DNA from: Paenibacillus alginolyticus DSM 5050 = NBRC 15375
Lineage (GTDB): Bacteria > Bacillota > Bacilli > Paenibacillales > NBRC-103111
NCBI RefSeq assembly: GCF_000422905.1
Contig: NZ_AUGY01000055.1
Span: 1-54,064 of the forward strand
Reading direction: 5' to 3'
Length of the DNA: 54,064 nucleotides
In this document: positions 31,561 to 38,859 of the stretch, in pieces
How positions within the stretch are numbered: position 1 is the first letter of the stretch
How the letters are laid out: every line of letters begins with the position of its first letter
Translations under genes and position numbers: made by a program
The notes under the pieces: generated by a model
Seen by the model: only the letters and a program-made list of their open reading frames with translations
What the model was told of the DNA's origin: nothing
Databases searched by the model: none

Positions 31561-32738
31561 TTATTGAAAAAACGGAAAAATACGGGGCCCGCAATTACAA
31601 TCCGCTGCCTATCGTGATATCGAGAGCGGAAGGCGTATGGGTCGAGGATCCGGAAGGCAACCGCTACATGGATATGCTTAGCGCTTACTCCGCCTTAAAT
31701 CAAGGACATCGTCATCCTCATATTCTGAGAGCGCTTCTTGAGCAAGCCGAGAAGGTTACACTGACATCTAGAGCTTTCCATAGCGAGACATTAGGTTCGT
31801 TTTATGAGAAATTAGCGAATTATACCGGTAAGCCGATGATTTTACCGATGAATACCGGAGCCGAAGCGGTCGAGACCGCTGTAAAGGCCGTTCGTCGTTG
31901 GGGCTACGATGTGAAAGGAATCCCGGCCGATCAAGCAGAAATTATTGTCTGCCAAGGAAATTTCCACGGTCGGACGGTGACGATCACTTCCTTCTCATCG
32001 TCGCCGGAATATAGGCGTGGCTTCGGACCTTTTACGCCAGGGTTCCGCATCATTCCCTATGGGGATACGGCGGCGCTGCGTGAGGCTATCGGGCCGAACA
32101 CGGCGGGTTTCCTGTTCGAGCCCATTCAAGGCGAGGCTGGTATAGTGATTCCGCAGGCCGGTTACCTGCGGGAATGTTATGAGCTATGTCAGGCGAATAA
32201 CGTGTTGTTCGTCGCGGACGAAATCCAGACGGGATTCGGCCGCACGGGTCGCCGCTTCGCCTGCGACTGGGAGGGCGTAACGCCGAACCTGTACGTCATG
32301 GGCAAAGCCCTCGGCGGCGGTGTGTTCCCGATCTCGGCGGTCGCCGGCGATCGAGAGGTTCTTGATGTTTTCGAGCCGGGCTCCCACGGCTCGACGTTCG
32401 GGGGTAATCCGCTCGGCTGCGCCGTCGCAATCGCGGCGCTGGAGGTCATCGAAAACGAGCAGCTCGCAGAGCGCTCGGATGAGCTTGGCACTTATTTCCT
32501 GAAGCGGCTTCAGGAAATCCAATCTCCGCAGATTACGGAGATTCGCGGCCGCGGGCTGTTCATCGGTATTGACCTTAAGGTTTCAGCTCGTCCATTCTGT
32601 GAAGAGCTGAAAGCGAAGGGTCTCCTGTGCAAGGAGACACATGAGCACATTATACGTTTGGCTCCGCCCCTCACGATTACGAAGGAAGAGCTCGATTGGG
32701 CTTGGCAGCAAGTCAATGACGTACTGAGTGAAGCTTAG
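31539..32738 (+). CDS. rocD: Ornithine aminotransferase
   Basis: A 399-residue class-III PLP enzyme that transfers the delta-amino group of ornithine to 2-oxoglutarate, yielding glutamate semialdehyde. Visible features: KYGARNYNPLPIVISRAEGV start, MNTGAEAVETAVKAVRRWGY, GNFHGRT, EPIQGEAG, the PLP aspartate and lysine motifs VADEIQTGFGRTG and VMGKALGGGVFPISA, and GSHGSTFGGNPLG. All are classical RocD blocks. ATG at 31539 follows GGGAGGG. It completes the arginase pathway with rocF. A strong terminator follows directly. Its 3' half is more GC-rich than its neighbours. Confidence 0.95.
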   Translation: MDTTSSMIIEKTEKYGARNYNPLPIVISRAEGVWVEDPEGNRYMDMLSAYSALNQGHRHPHILRALLEQAEKVTLTSRAFHSETLGSFYEKLANYTGKPMILPMNTGAEAVETAVKAVRRWGYDVKGIPADQAEIIVCQGNFHGRTVTITSFSSSPEYRRGFGPFTPGFRIIPYGDTAALREAIGPNTAGFLFEPIQGEAGIVIPQAGYLRECYELCQANNVLFVADEIQTGFGRTGRRFACDWEGVTPNLYVMGKALGGGVFPISAVAGDREVLDVFEPGSHGSTFGGNPLGCAVAIAALEVIENEQLAERSDELGTYFLKRLQEIQSPQITEIRGRGLFIGIDLKVSARPFCEELKAKGLLCKETHEHIIRLAPPLTITKEELDWAWQQVNDVLSEA

Positions 32739-32760
32739 CAATTAAGTAGAATAGGCTAAT

Positions 32761-32800
32761 AAGCCCTCTAGCTTTTGTTGAAGCTAGAGGGCTTTGTTTT
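32761..32800 (+). terminator. Terminator of rocD
   Basis: AAGCCCTCTAGCTT TTGTTG AAGCTAGAGGGCTT, a perfect 14-bp stem followed by TGTTTT. Confidence 0.95.
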
Positions 32801-32811
32801 AATTTGTTTTA

Positions 32812-32885
32812 GATTGTTTTTCATCGTTACGAAGCCACTTTTGCGCGCCTCTGCCACTTTAGCGATGAAAAACATCGTTACAGCC
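32812..32885. repeat. Dispersed palindromic repeat, copy A1
   Basis: About 74 bp with perfect 11-bp terminal arms GTTTTTCATCG (32816-32826) and CGATGAAAAAC (32863-32873). A second copy with the same core (TTTTTCATCG...CACTTTAGCGATGAA...CATCGT..CAGCC) is at 53986-54058. It lies between the rocD terminator and the convergent CBM9-like gene. Confidence 0.75.
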
Positions 32886-32905
32886 CTCCGACTATTCTGC
32901 ACTAT

Positions 32906-33535
32906 CTACTCTTTTACAAAAACAAGTGTCCCAAATCGATGCGGCATATGGAAATCGACTTTGCCTGTAGGGGACCAAGCCCAATAGTGTCGATTCCCAT
33001 CGATATCATCATCAATTCGATATAAATTCCAACGCCACTCAGTGCCATGATGTGGTGTCTGGTTTTCTCCCAACTCCCAATCCAAATCAGCAAAAGGAAT
33101 CCTTAGATCGTAAGTCTTCCATCCATCGGTCCCATCCAAAACCTCGGTATGAAATCCCTTCGCATCCCATGCAACATCCACTTCTTTATCCCCGCCATTG
33201 TAGTGGATCAAAGCATCGAAAACGACATTGCGCGGACTCACTTCGAACTCGTAATAAACCTCTCCGGTACCGGTTTTATCGAGAAATACCTCAACCACAT
33301 CTTCCAAATAAATAGGATCATCTCGCCGCTCCATCGTTGCTACGACGTGATCATCCTCACATTCGAATCGGATATGCAGAGCATCAGCTGTCCAACACGC
33401 GCGAAAGCGAGTCTTGAGCCGAGGCTTCTCCCCCGTGACAACTTCCCTTAAATCATTGCCTATGATCTCTTCCCATTTCACAATTCCGTTCAATGCATCA
33501 ACATAGCGGCATTCATACCTCATCCGTTCTGTCAT
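32906..33535 (-). CDS. CBM9-like carbohydrate-binding protein
   Basis: A 209-residue protein made of one beta-sandwich domain of the carbohydrate-binding family 9-like type: RYVDALNGIVKWEEI, TADALHIRFECEDDHVVATM, YLEDVVEVFLDKTGTGEVYYEFEVSP, DAKGFHTEVLDGTDGWKTYDLRIPFADL and ending RYWAWSPTGKVDFHMPHRFGTLVF are classical patterns of this domain (here quoted from the sequence in parts). There is no signal peptide, so it would be cytosolic, unlike CBM9 domains of xylanases. Such stand-alone versions are common in Paenibacillus and have no assigned role. It is nine bases downstream of the YpbF-like gene's stop on the same strand. Confidence 0.78.
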   Translation of the reverse strand: MTERMRYECRYVDALNGIVKWEEIIGNDLREVVTGEKPRLKTRFRACWTADALHIRFECEDDHVVATMERRDDPIYLEDVVEVFLDKTGTGEVYYEFEVSPRNVVFDALIHYNGGDKEVDVAWDAKGFHTEVLDGTDGWKTYDLRIPFADLDWELGENQTPHHGTEWRWNLYRIDDDIDGNRHYWAWSPTGKVDFHMPHRFGTLVFVKE

Positions 33536-33544
33536 CCTCGCTCC

Positions 33545-33991
33545 CTACTTACTCTTATATATTATATTAATATCATATTCGTTATCTAGAAAGCTAGAAA
33601 TTTGATCCCGAGATTCCGACTTCACGTCCTTTAACCAGGAAGCGTCAAACTTCTCGATGACTTCTATTCTTAAATTCTCGTATTTTGTCTTTGCTTTTTC
33701 AATCCTAGACACACGATTTTGTGTAAATAGGAACAAGGATATACAAGCTAGAAGCGAACCTGTTAGAAGCTTATTAGAAATAAGCAAATCGAGGATGGCT
33801 AATGCATTGCCGCCTGAAACTAATATTACCTTTCGATAGAAAGAGATCATAAAATAAAGAATCAGGCCGCCTGTTAGAATGGCGAATAAAGGCTGCGTAT
33901 TTTTGAGCTTGTCCCATTCTTGCTTCCTATCCCGAAGTTTGTAAAGCATCTTGGTCGCATCGTCACTTAGATTAAGTTCAGGCCATTGCAT
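33545..33991 (-). CDS. YpbF-like (DUF2663) two-TM protein
   Basis: A 148-residue protein: an N-terminal charged helix (KMLYKLRDRKQEWDKLK), two membrane spans at about residues 35-53 (LFAILTGGLILYFMISFYRK) and 70-92, then a long charged helical tail (RIEKAKTKYENLRIEVIEKFDASWL). This arrangement and length fit the YpbF/DUF2663 family of Bacillus, whose function is unknown; the match is from memory. The gene precedes the CBM9-like gene by a few bases, so they may be co-transcribed, though they have no obvious functional link. Confidence 0.55.
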   Translation of the reverse strand: MQWPELNLSDDATKMLYKLRDRKQEWDKLKNTQPLFAILTGGLILYFMISFYRKVILVSGGNALAILDLLISNKLLTGSLLACISLFLFTQNRVSRIEKAKTKYENLRIEVIEKFDASWLKDVKSESRDQISSFLDNEYDINIIYKSK

Positions 33992-34042
33992 TAGATATTC
34001 CCCCTCTCTACCATCCTATGCTTGGACACTTCTATTCTTTCC

Positions 34043-34100
34043 AAAAAAAAAAGACCAAGAGCATCTCTCTTCACGCTAGGTCGAAGATGCTATTGATCTT
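34043..34100 (-). terminator. Terminator of ydjO-like gene
   Basis: On the minus strand AAGATCAATAGCATCT and AGATGCTCTTGGTCTT pair in 15 of 16 positions, followed by a run of about ten T. Very strong. Confidence 0.92.
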
Positions 34101-34110
34101 TTGAATTTTA

Positions 34111-34344
34111 CTAGAAACGTTTTTTTCCAACTAAAAACTTTTTATTTCCTTTTTTAGCTGTCACAGGCACATGCTTATAGCTGCGCACCATCGGATTTTT
34201 ACATAATGGACAAGTTGGTAAAGCTTCCGTAACGAATTCTTTGCGAACCCATGCTTTACAATCTGTCTCTTTACATTTCCAAATTTCAATCTGTTCGACT
34301 TCTGGCTTGTTATCTTCGGTCACGGTACTCGTTGGTGTAGACAT
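34111..34344 (-). CDS. ydjO: YdjO-type cold-inducible small zinc-ribbon-like protein
   Basis: A 77-residue soluble protein with two Cys pairs, CKETDCKAW and CPLCKNPM, which should bind one zinc, between IEIWK and VRSYKHVP. This is the pattern of the YdjO family, described as cold-inducible in Bacillus. The N-terminus is acidic and the C-terminus very basic (KKGNKKFLVGKKRF), suggesting nucleic-acid contact. Single gene with its own strong terminator. Confidence 0.8.
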   Translation of the reverse strand: MSTPTSTVTEDNKPEVEQIEIWKCKETDCKAWVRKEFVTEALPTCPLCKNPMVRSYKHVPVTAKKGNKKFLVGKKRF

Positions 34345-34500
34345 TTCAATTATGTGCTCCCTGCTTCGTAGATTAGACTACTTATTATTATACAGATCAG
34401 ATCGAATATCAAGTCTTTCCCGTGTTCAAAATTATTTACCGGTGGTAGAATGGATAAGGCGGTTACAATTTAGACACAGAATACAAAGGCAGGAATACTA

Positions 34501-35766
34501 ATGACAAACTTATTACGTGAATGGAAGTCACAATTTCATGGCTACAGCCGAAATATTCTGCTCTTTTTTTGGTTTAATTTTGTATGGAACTTAGGTTTAG
34601 GTATGTTTGGACTCGTCTATAACCTTTATGTCAGAAGTCTTGGCTATGACCAAACGACGGTTGGCAGCATGGTTGGCATGGCGTCACTGGCAGCGGCAAT
34701 TATTCTTATTCCTGCTGGTCTAATGAATGATCGTTTCGGACCTAAGCGTGTCATTACATTTGGTCTCATTTTTACTATCGTAGCATTGACGTCTCGCTCT
34801 CTAATTGAAGTCAAAGAGGGTATGCTCATCTCATCATTCTTGGGCGGCATGGCTCTCTCTGTTGTTTCTGCAACCATTCTACCGTTTATGGCCAACAACT
34901 CAACCCCACAGCAGCGCGTTCACCTGTTCAGCTTTAACATGGCTCTTGTCATGTTAGCGAATGTAGTTGGTATTGCACTGGGGGGCGTTCTTAGTGACTT
35001 ATTTCAATTTATTATCGGTTTAGACGAAATTCGCAGCTTGAGATTTACCTTATTAATTGGAGTCGGTATCGCAACACTTGGTTTTATACCTATCGCTTTT
35101 TTTGAGAAAAGTGAGCAAGAAATACAGCCCCGTGGCGAATCACTTAAGTGGAAGCAAGTGTGGAGCGTACATAAACCATCTTTACAGGTTATTGGTATTT
35201 TTTGTTTATTAGGCTTGTTGTCATCCATTGGCGGGGGTATGATTGTCCCCTATCTAAATGTGTACTTTGAAGATCGTTTTGACGCTTCGAAATCCGCAAT
35301 AGGCATCGTGGTAGCTTTAGGTCAAGCCGCAACTGCGATTGCTTTTCTGATTGGCCCCATGATTGTGAAGAGATTCGGAGAAGTTAAATCTGTCGTATAC
35401 CTGCAGTTATGTTCCATTCCTTTCCTCCTCCTAACCGCTTTTTCTGCTAACTTTTACCTATCATCGGGTGGATACTTGTTCCGGCAAGCCTTAATGAATG
35501 CTGCTAATCCTTTTTATAATTCGATCAAAATGAGTTACGTCAACCGATCGCTCCGGGGATTAGCGTCCAGTTCGGGTGAAGCCGTTTTTAATCTAGGTTG
35601 GTTCCTTGCTTCGCCAATAAGTACGGGCCTTGTTTTCCGCTATGGCTCTTACTACGGGTATGCTTATGCTTTCTGCATTACAGCAGTAGTCTATACAGTA
35701 ATCTCCTATTTATTCTACTTCTTTTTCGGGAAAAATCGGTTTAAACCCGTTGAGGAATCTGCCTAA
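34501..35766 (+). CDS. MFS transporter
   Basis: A 421-residue, 12-span major facilitator. Signature parts are FVWNLGLGMFGLVYNLYVRSLGY in TM1, motif A-like GLMNDRFGPKRV after TM2, and SLRGLASSSGEAVFNLGWFLASPIS in the C-terminal half. The proline/charge pattern differs from classical drug exporters, and the substrate cannot be predicted. The ATG at 34501 follows GGCAGG and gives a basic N-terminus. It precedes the AraC-type regulator gene, which has its own promoter, so a shared function is uncertain. Confidence 0.83.
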   Translation: MTNLLREWKSQFHGYSRNILLFFWFNFVWNLGLGMFGLVYNLYVRSLGYDQTTVGSMVGMASLAAAIILIPAGLMNDRFGPKRVITFGLIFTIVALTSRSLIEVKEGMLISSFLGGMALSVVSATILPFMANNSTPQQRVHLFSFNMALVMLANVVGIALGGVLSDLFQFIIGLDEIRSLRFTLLIGVGIATLGFIPIAFFEKSEQEIQPRGESLKWKQVWSVHKPSLQVIGIFCLLGLLSSIGGGMIVPYLNVYFEDRFDASKSAIGIVVALGQAATAIAFLIGPMIVKRFGEVKSVVYLQLCSIPFLLLTAFSANFYLSSGGYLFRQALMNAANPFYNSIKMSYVNRSLRGLASSSGEAVFNLGWFLASPISTGLVFRYGSYYGYAYAFCITAVVYTVISYLFYFFFGKNRFKPVEESA

Positions 35767-35786
35767 AAAAATGCTTCTTTCTATCG

Positions 35787-35816
35787 TTGACTTAAACGAT
35801 GGAAAGGAAATACAAT
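35787..35816 (+). promoter_or_regulatory. Promoter of the large AraC-type regulator
   Basis: TTGACT (35787-35792), 18 bases, TACAAT (35811-35816), about 70 bp before the start codon. It separates this gene from the MFS gene upstream. Confidence 0.6.
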
Positions 35817-35889
35817 ACATGAGAGCGCATTCATTTCAAGATCCTAGTGCTCCTTATCGATGATCGATTGTGAGGGGATGGATTTGTTT

Positions 35890-38259
35890 ATGCGGAATAA
35901 ACTCTTCTTTAATGGACAAAGTATCGTCTTAACGTGGATGATCTCCTATATCGTCATTCTGCTTTTACCCGTGGCAATCGGCTTATTATTGTATGTGGAA
36001 TCCAGTAAAACACTGAAGGAAGAAATCCAGCAAGCCAATGATTCGCTTTTAAAACAAGTTCGGGAAATTATGGACAATCAGTTTAAAACCATGGAACAGC
36101 TGAATTTCGAGATTACTTGGAATGTAAGCGTCCAGGAGCTGCTCTATTCGAATAAGTATGAAGCATTTCCCAAAGAATATAGATATGACGCTTATCAAAT
36201 CTCACGTATTCTTTCTATGTACAAAACCTCCTATCCCTTGATCGATTCTTTTTATATTTATTTGAATAATGATCAGTCTGCTATTCTTCCTACGACCGTT
36301 AGAACAAATAGCTTTGCCTATGAAACTTTACATATGAGCGATGCTTTCTCGTTCTCAGCTTGGCAAGCTATTGTGACCCGAAGCAATTTCAAAGGCTTTA
36401 TTCCTATGTACCGGATTGGCGACGATAATAAGCTGCGAAAAACGGTAGCCTACGTCAGCACATACCCCGAAGAGCATAATAAACCACTTGCTACCAATGT
36501 CATTATGGTCGATCAATCTCGCATTATTGGCGCCATTCAAAATATGGAAATTTTCAACAAAGGTCACGTACTCATCCTAAATAGTGAAAATCAAATTCTA
36601 GCTTCCAACTCTACAAACTCGCTTCCTGCCGATTTTCCTTTCGATCAATTAGAGGGCTCATCCAATTTCTTTTACACGGACTCTAGTGGCGAAAATTATG
36701 AAGTTTTCAACATTCAATCACCACGTTCCAAACTAAAATATGTGTCTATGATGCCCAGCACCGTATATTGGAAAAAAGCCGCTCACATCCGTAACCTCAC
36801 TTATATGAGCATGGGGATCAGTTTGCTTGGCGGAGGTATCCTGACTTACGTATTTCTCAGAAGAAATTACAACCCCGTTCGTCAGTTGGTACATGCATTT
36901 TCCAAAAAACAGACCTTACAATCTCGTAAACGATATAATGAATTTCACTTTCTACAAGAAGCCGTGGACAGTACGTTGATCGAAATTGCCAATTTCAAGA
37001 GTAAAATGGAGCAGCAGCGGTACATTGTCCGCTCCCACTTTATCGAAAAGCTGCTAAAAGGAAAACTGGACAGCCAGCTTCCTATCGATGAAGCTTTAAC
37101 GACCTTTGAAATGAAATTAGATCGGCAGGATTTTGCCGTAATGCTATTTGTGGTTGATAAGAGTACACCCTTCTTTGAACGAATTAACCATACGTCTGAA
37201 GGGGATAAATGGAAGCTTCTTCAATTTATTATTATGAATGTCGTGGAGGAGCTCATATCGGAGCGGCACCGCGGCTATGCAGCCGAGATTGATGATACCC
37301 TCGCCTGTTTAGTCAATTTAACTATGGAAGATGGAAATAGCGCCAAGCTGGAGTTACTTAGAATCGCAGACAAAGCACAAACTTTCCTCTCTTCCACCTA
37401 CGACATTCATCTTACAATTTCAATTAGCAGTATCCATGATCGTATCACTAATGTACCGCAAGCTTTCTTAGAAGCTTTAGATTCCATAGCCTTTAAGCTT
37501 GTTATGGGTGGACCAGAGATTCTATCCTATGACGATTTGCAGGCAAATGTCACTTGCGAGTCTACTACCGGCTATTATTATCCAACGCAGATTGAGCAGC
37601 AATTCATGTATGCCGTGAAGCTAGGGGAGCTTGAAGAAGCGCAGCTAATTCTTACTGATATTATGAATAAAAATTTTGATCATCCTGGTATTTCGGTCTC
37701 CTTAACGAAGTGCCTCATGCTCAATCTGGTAACCACCATGATGAAAAGCATTAGCGAAACCGGTGATATCCAGGAAAGCTTCTTTATCCGCAACCCTAAG
37801 CTCCTCGACCGCCTTCTTTGCAGTAAAACCGTTCAAGACATACAGCTCCAGCTGAGTGATATGCTCAAGCAAGTGTGTGCCTATACGTCCGCCAAACGGC
37901 AGCATACGATTTCACTTACACGTCAAAAAGCGCTGCAGCAATTAGTAAATGAAGTGACGGACTACATCGAACATAATTACACAGATGCTAATTTGAATGT
38001 CACGATGATTGGCAGCCACTTTAACCGCAAAGCCACCTACCTATCGAAGCTATTCAAGGATTATGTGGGAGAGGGGCTGCTCGATCGCATCAATAAAGTC
38101 AGAATTGAGAAATCCAAGCAGCTGCTAGGGCGGCAAGAACAATCAGTCGGCGATGCGGCTTATGGGGTTGGCTTCAATGATATTAATGCTTTTATTCGTG
38201 TTTTCAAAAAGGTGGAGGGCATCACACCTGGGAAATACAAAGAGCTGATTGAAAAATAA
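35890..38259 (+). CDS. Membrane-bound AraC-family regulator of sugar uptake
   Basis: About 790 residues. After a short basic start come TM1 (ISYIVILLLPVAIGLLLYV), a large extracytoplasmic sensor of about 250 residues, TM2 (YMSMGISLLGGGILTYVFL), a long cytosolic linker, and a C-terminal AraC-type pair of helix-turn-helix motifs (MIGSHFNRKATYLSKLFKDYVGEG, DAAYGVGFNDINAFIRVFKKVEG). This is the one-component type that sits next to LplABC-style importers in Paenibacillus, and it is directly upstream of one here. Two direct repeats at 38589 and 38631 are plausible binding sites. The start is uncertain: a TTG two codons earlier has better spacing to GAGGGG. Confidence 0.88.
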   Translation: MRNKLFFNGQSIVLTWMISYIVILLLPVAIGLLLYVESSKTLKEEIQQANDSLLKQVREIMDNQFKTMEQLNFEITWNVSVQELLYSNKYEAFPKEYRYDAYQISRILSMYKTSYPLIDSFYIYLNNDQSAILPTTVRTNSFAYETLHMSDAFSFSAWQAIVTRSNFKGFIPMYRIGDDNKLRKTVAYVSTYPEEHNKPLATNVIMVDQSRIIGAIQNMEIFNKGHVLILNSENQILASNSTNSLPADFPFDQLEGSSNFFYTDSSGENYEVFNIQSPRSKLKYVSMMPSTVYWKKAAHIRNLTYMSMGISLLGGGILTYVFLRRNYNPVRQLVHAFSKKQTLQSRKRYNEFHFLQEAVDSTLIEIANFKSKMEQQRYIVRSHFIEKLLKGKLDSQLPIDEALTTFEMKLDRQDFAVMLFVVDKSTPFFERINHTSEGDKWKLLQFIIMNVVEELISERHRGYAAEIDDTLACLVNLTMEDGNSAKLELLRIADKAQTFLSSTYDIHLTISISSIHDRITNVPQAFLEALDSIAFKLVMGGPEILSYDDLQANVTCESTTGYYYPTQIEQQFMYAVKLGELEEAQLILTDIMNKNFDHPGISVSLTKCLMLNLVTTMMKSISETGDIQESFFIRNPKLLDRLLCSKTVQDIQLQLSDMLKQVCAYTSAKRQHTISLTRQKALQQLVNEVTDYIEHNYTDANLNVTMIGSHFNRKATYLSKLFKDYVGEGLLDRINKVRIEKSKQLLGRQEQSVGDAAYGVGFNDINAFIRVFKKVEGITPGKYKELIEK

Positions 38260-38446
38260 ATGCTGTGATGCAGTAACTTTTGATTGGGGTAGTCGCGAGG
38301 CCGCCCCTTCTTTAACATTATGGAAGTTGTACAGCGTATAACAATTTCACTGTGCTGCATGCCTCCTTCCTCCTCACAACTGGTAAACATACCGCAAAAA
38401 TAAAGTCGTTCATGCGGCTTCATGAGGGTATATAGGCTATAGCGCC

Positions 38447-38528
38447 TGCCAATGTTGCGTTTTCTACAACAATTCACTCGCAGAAAGGCTGTTTTGCAAG
38501 GTAATGTTGTAGATTCTGCAACAATTCT
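38447..38528. repeat. Dispersed TGTTG...CAACA repeat, copy B1
   Basis: Starts TGCCAATGTTG, continues TTTCTACAACAATTCAC and ends with another GTTG...CAAC unit. The first 60 bases are closely matched by 48677-48740. Each unit is a small hairpin. It lies in the 600-bp gap between the AraC-type regulator and the binding-protein gene. Confidence 0.75.
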
Positions 38529-38588
38529 AACCTATCCTACAGCGACATTATGCCGTGCAACAAGCGTAAATTGGCTAATTTGATGAAG

Positions 38589-38649
38589 CAATTGGACATT
38601 TTGTTGAGTCTACGCGCAGAATTCGAGAACCAATTGGATATTTTGCTGA
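38589..38649. promoter_or_regulatory. Pair of 19-bp direct repeats, candidate AraC-type operator
   Basis: CAATTGGACATTTTGTTGA (38589-38607) and CAATTGGATATTTTGCTGA (38631-38649): 17 of 19 identical, start-to-start 42 bp, four helical turns, same face of the helix. AraC-family proteins typically bind such direct repeats just upstream of the promoter; the regulator gene is immediately upstream and the ABC operon immediately downstream. Confidence 0.6.
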
Positions 38650-38658
38650 TAGTTGAAT

Positions 38659-38672
38659 TGGAAGCGCTGTCA
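38659..38672. promoter_or_regulatory. Candidate cre (CcpA) site
   Basis: TGGAAGCGCTGTCA matches the consensus TGWAANCGNTNWCA in all but one position. Placed at the promoter of the lplABC-like operon, it would mediate repression on preferred sugars. Confidence 0.65.
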
Positions 38673-38785
38673 TATAGTTAGGTTAGACATAAGGTTCCTC
38701 AGCTCGCACAAATCACAACTGTTTTCCAGGGAACCACAGTAACGCTTCTATGCCAGGTTTCTAAACACAGCAATAGTTGCACTGG

Positions 38786-38842
38786 GAGTTTTTCTTCGAA
38801 AAACTCACTACCACTTCGATGCCAGTTTTTCTGGCGAAAAAC
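38786..38842 (+). other. Leader hairpins, the second with two exclusive folds
   Basis: GAGTTTTTC TTC GAAAAACTC is a 9-bp hairpin (38786-38806). Next, GCCAG TTTTT CTGGC (38821-38835) and GTTTTTC TGGC GAAAAAC (38825-38842) are overlapping alternatives that cannot form together. They end five bases before the AGGAGG of the binding-protein gene, so folding could affect its translation or the mRNA 5' end. No known riboswitch class is recognised. Confidence 0.5.
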
Positions 38843-38859
38843 GCTTAGGAGGTCAAGCT

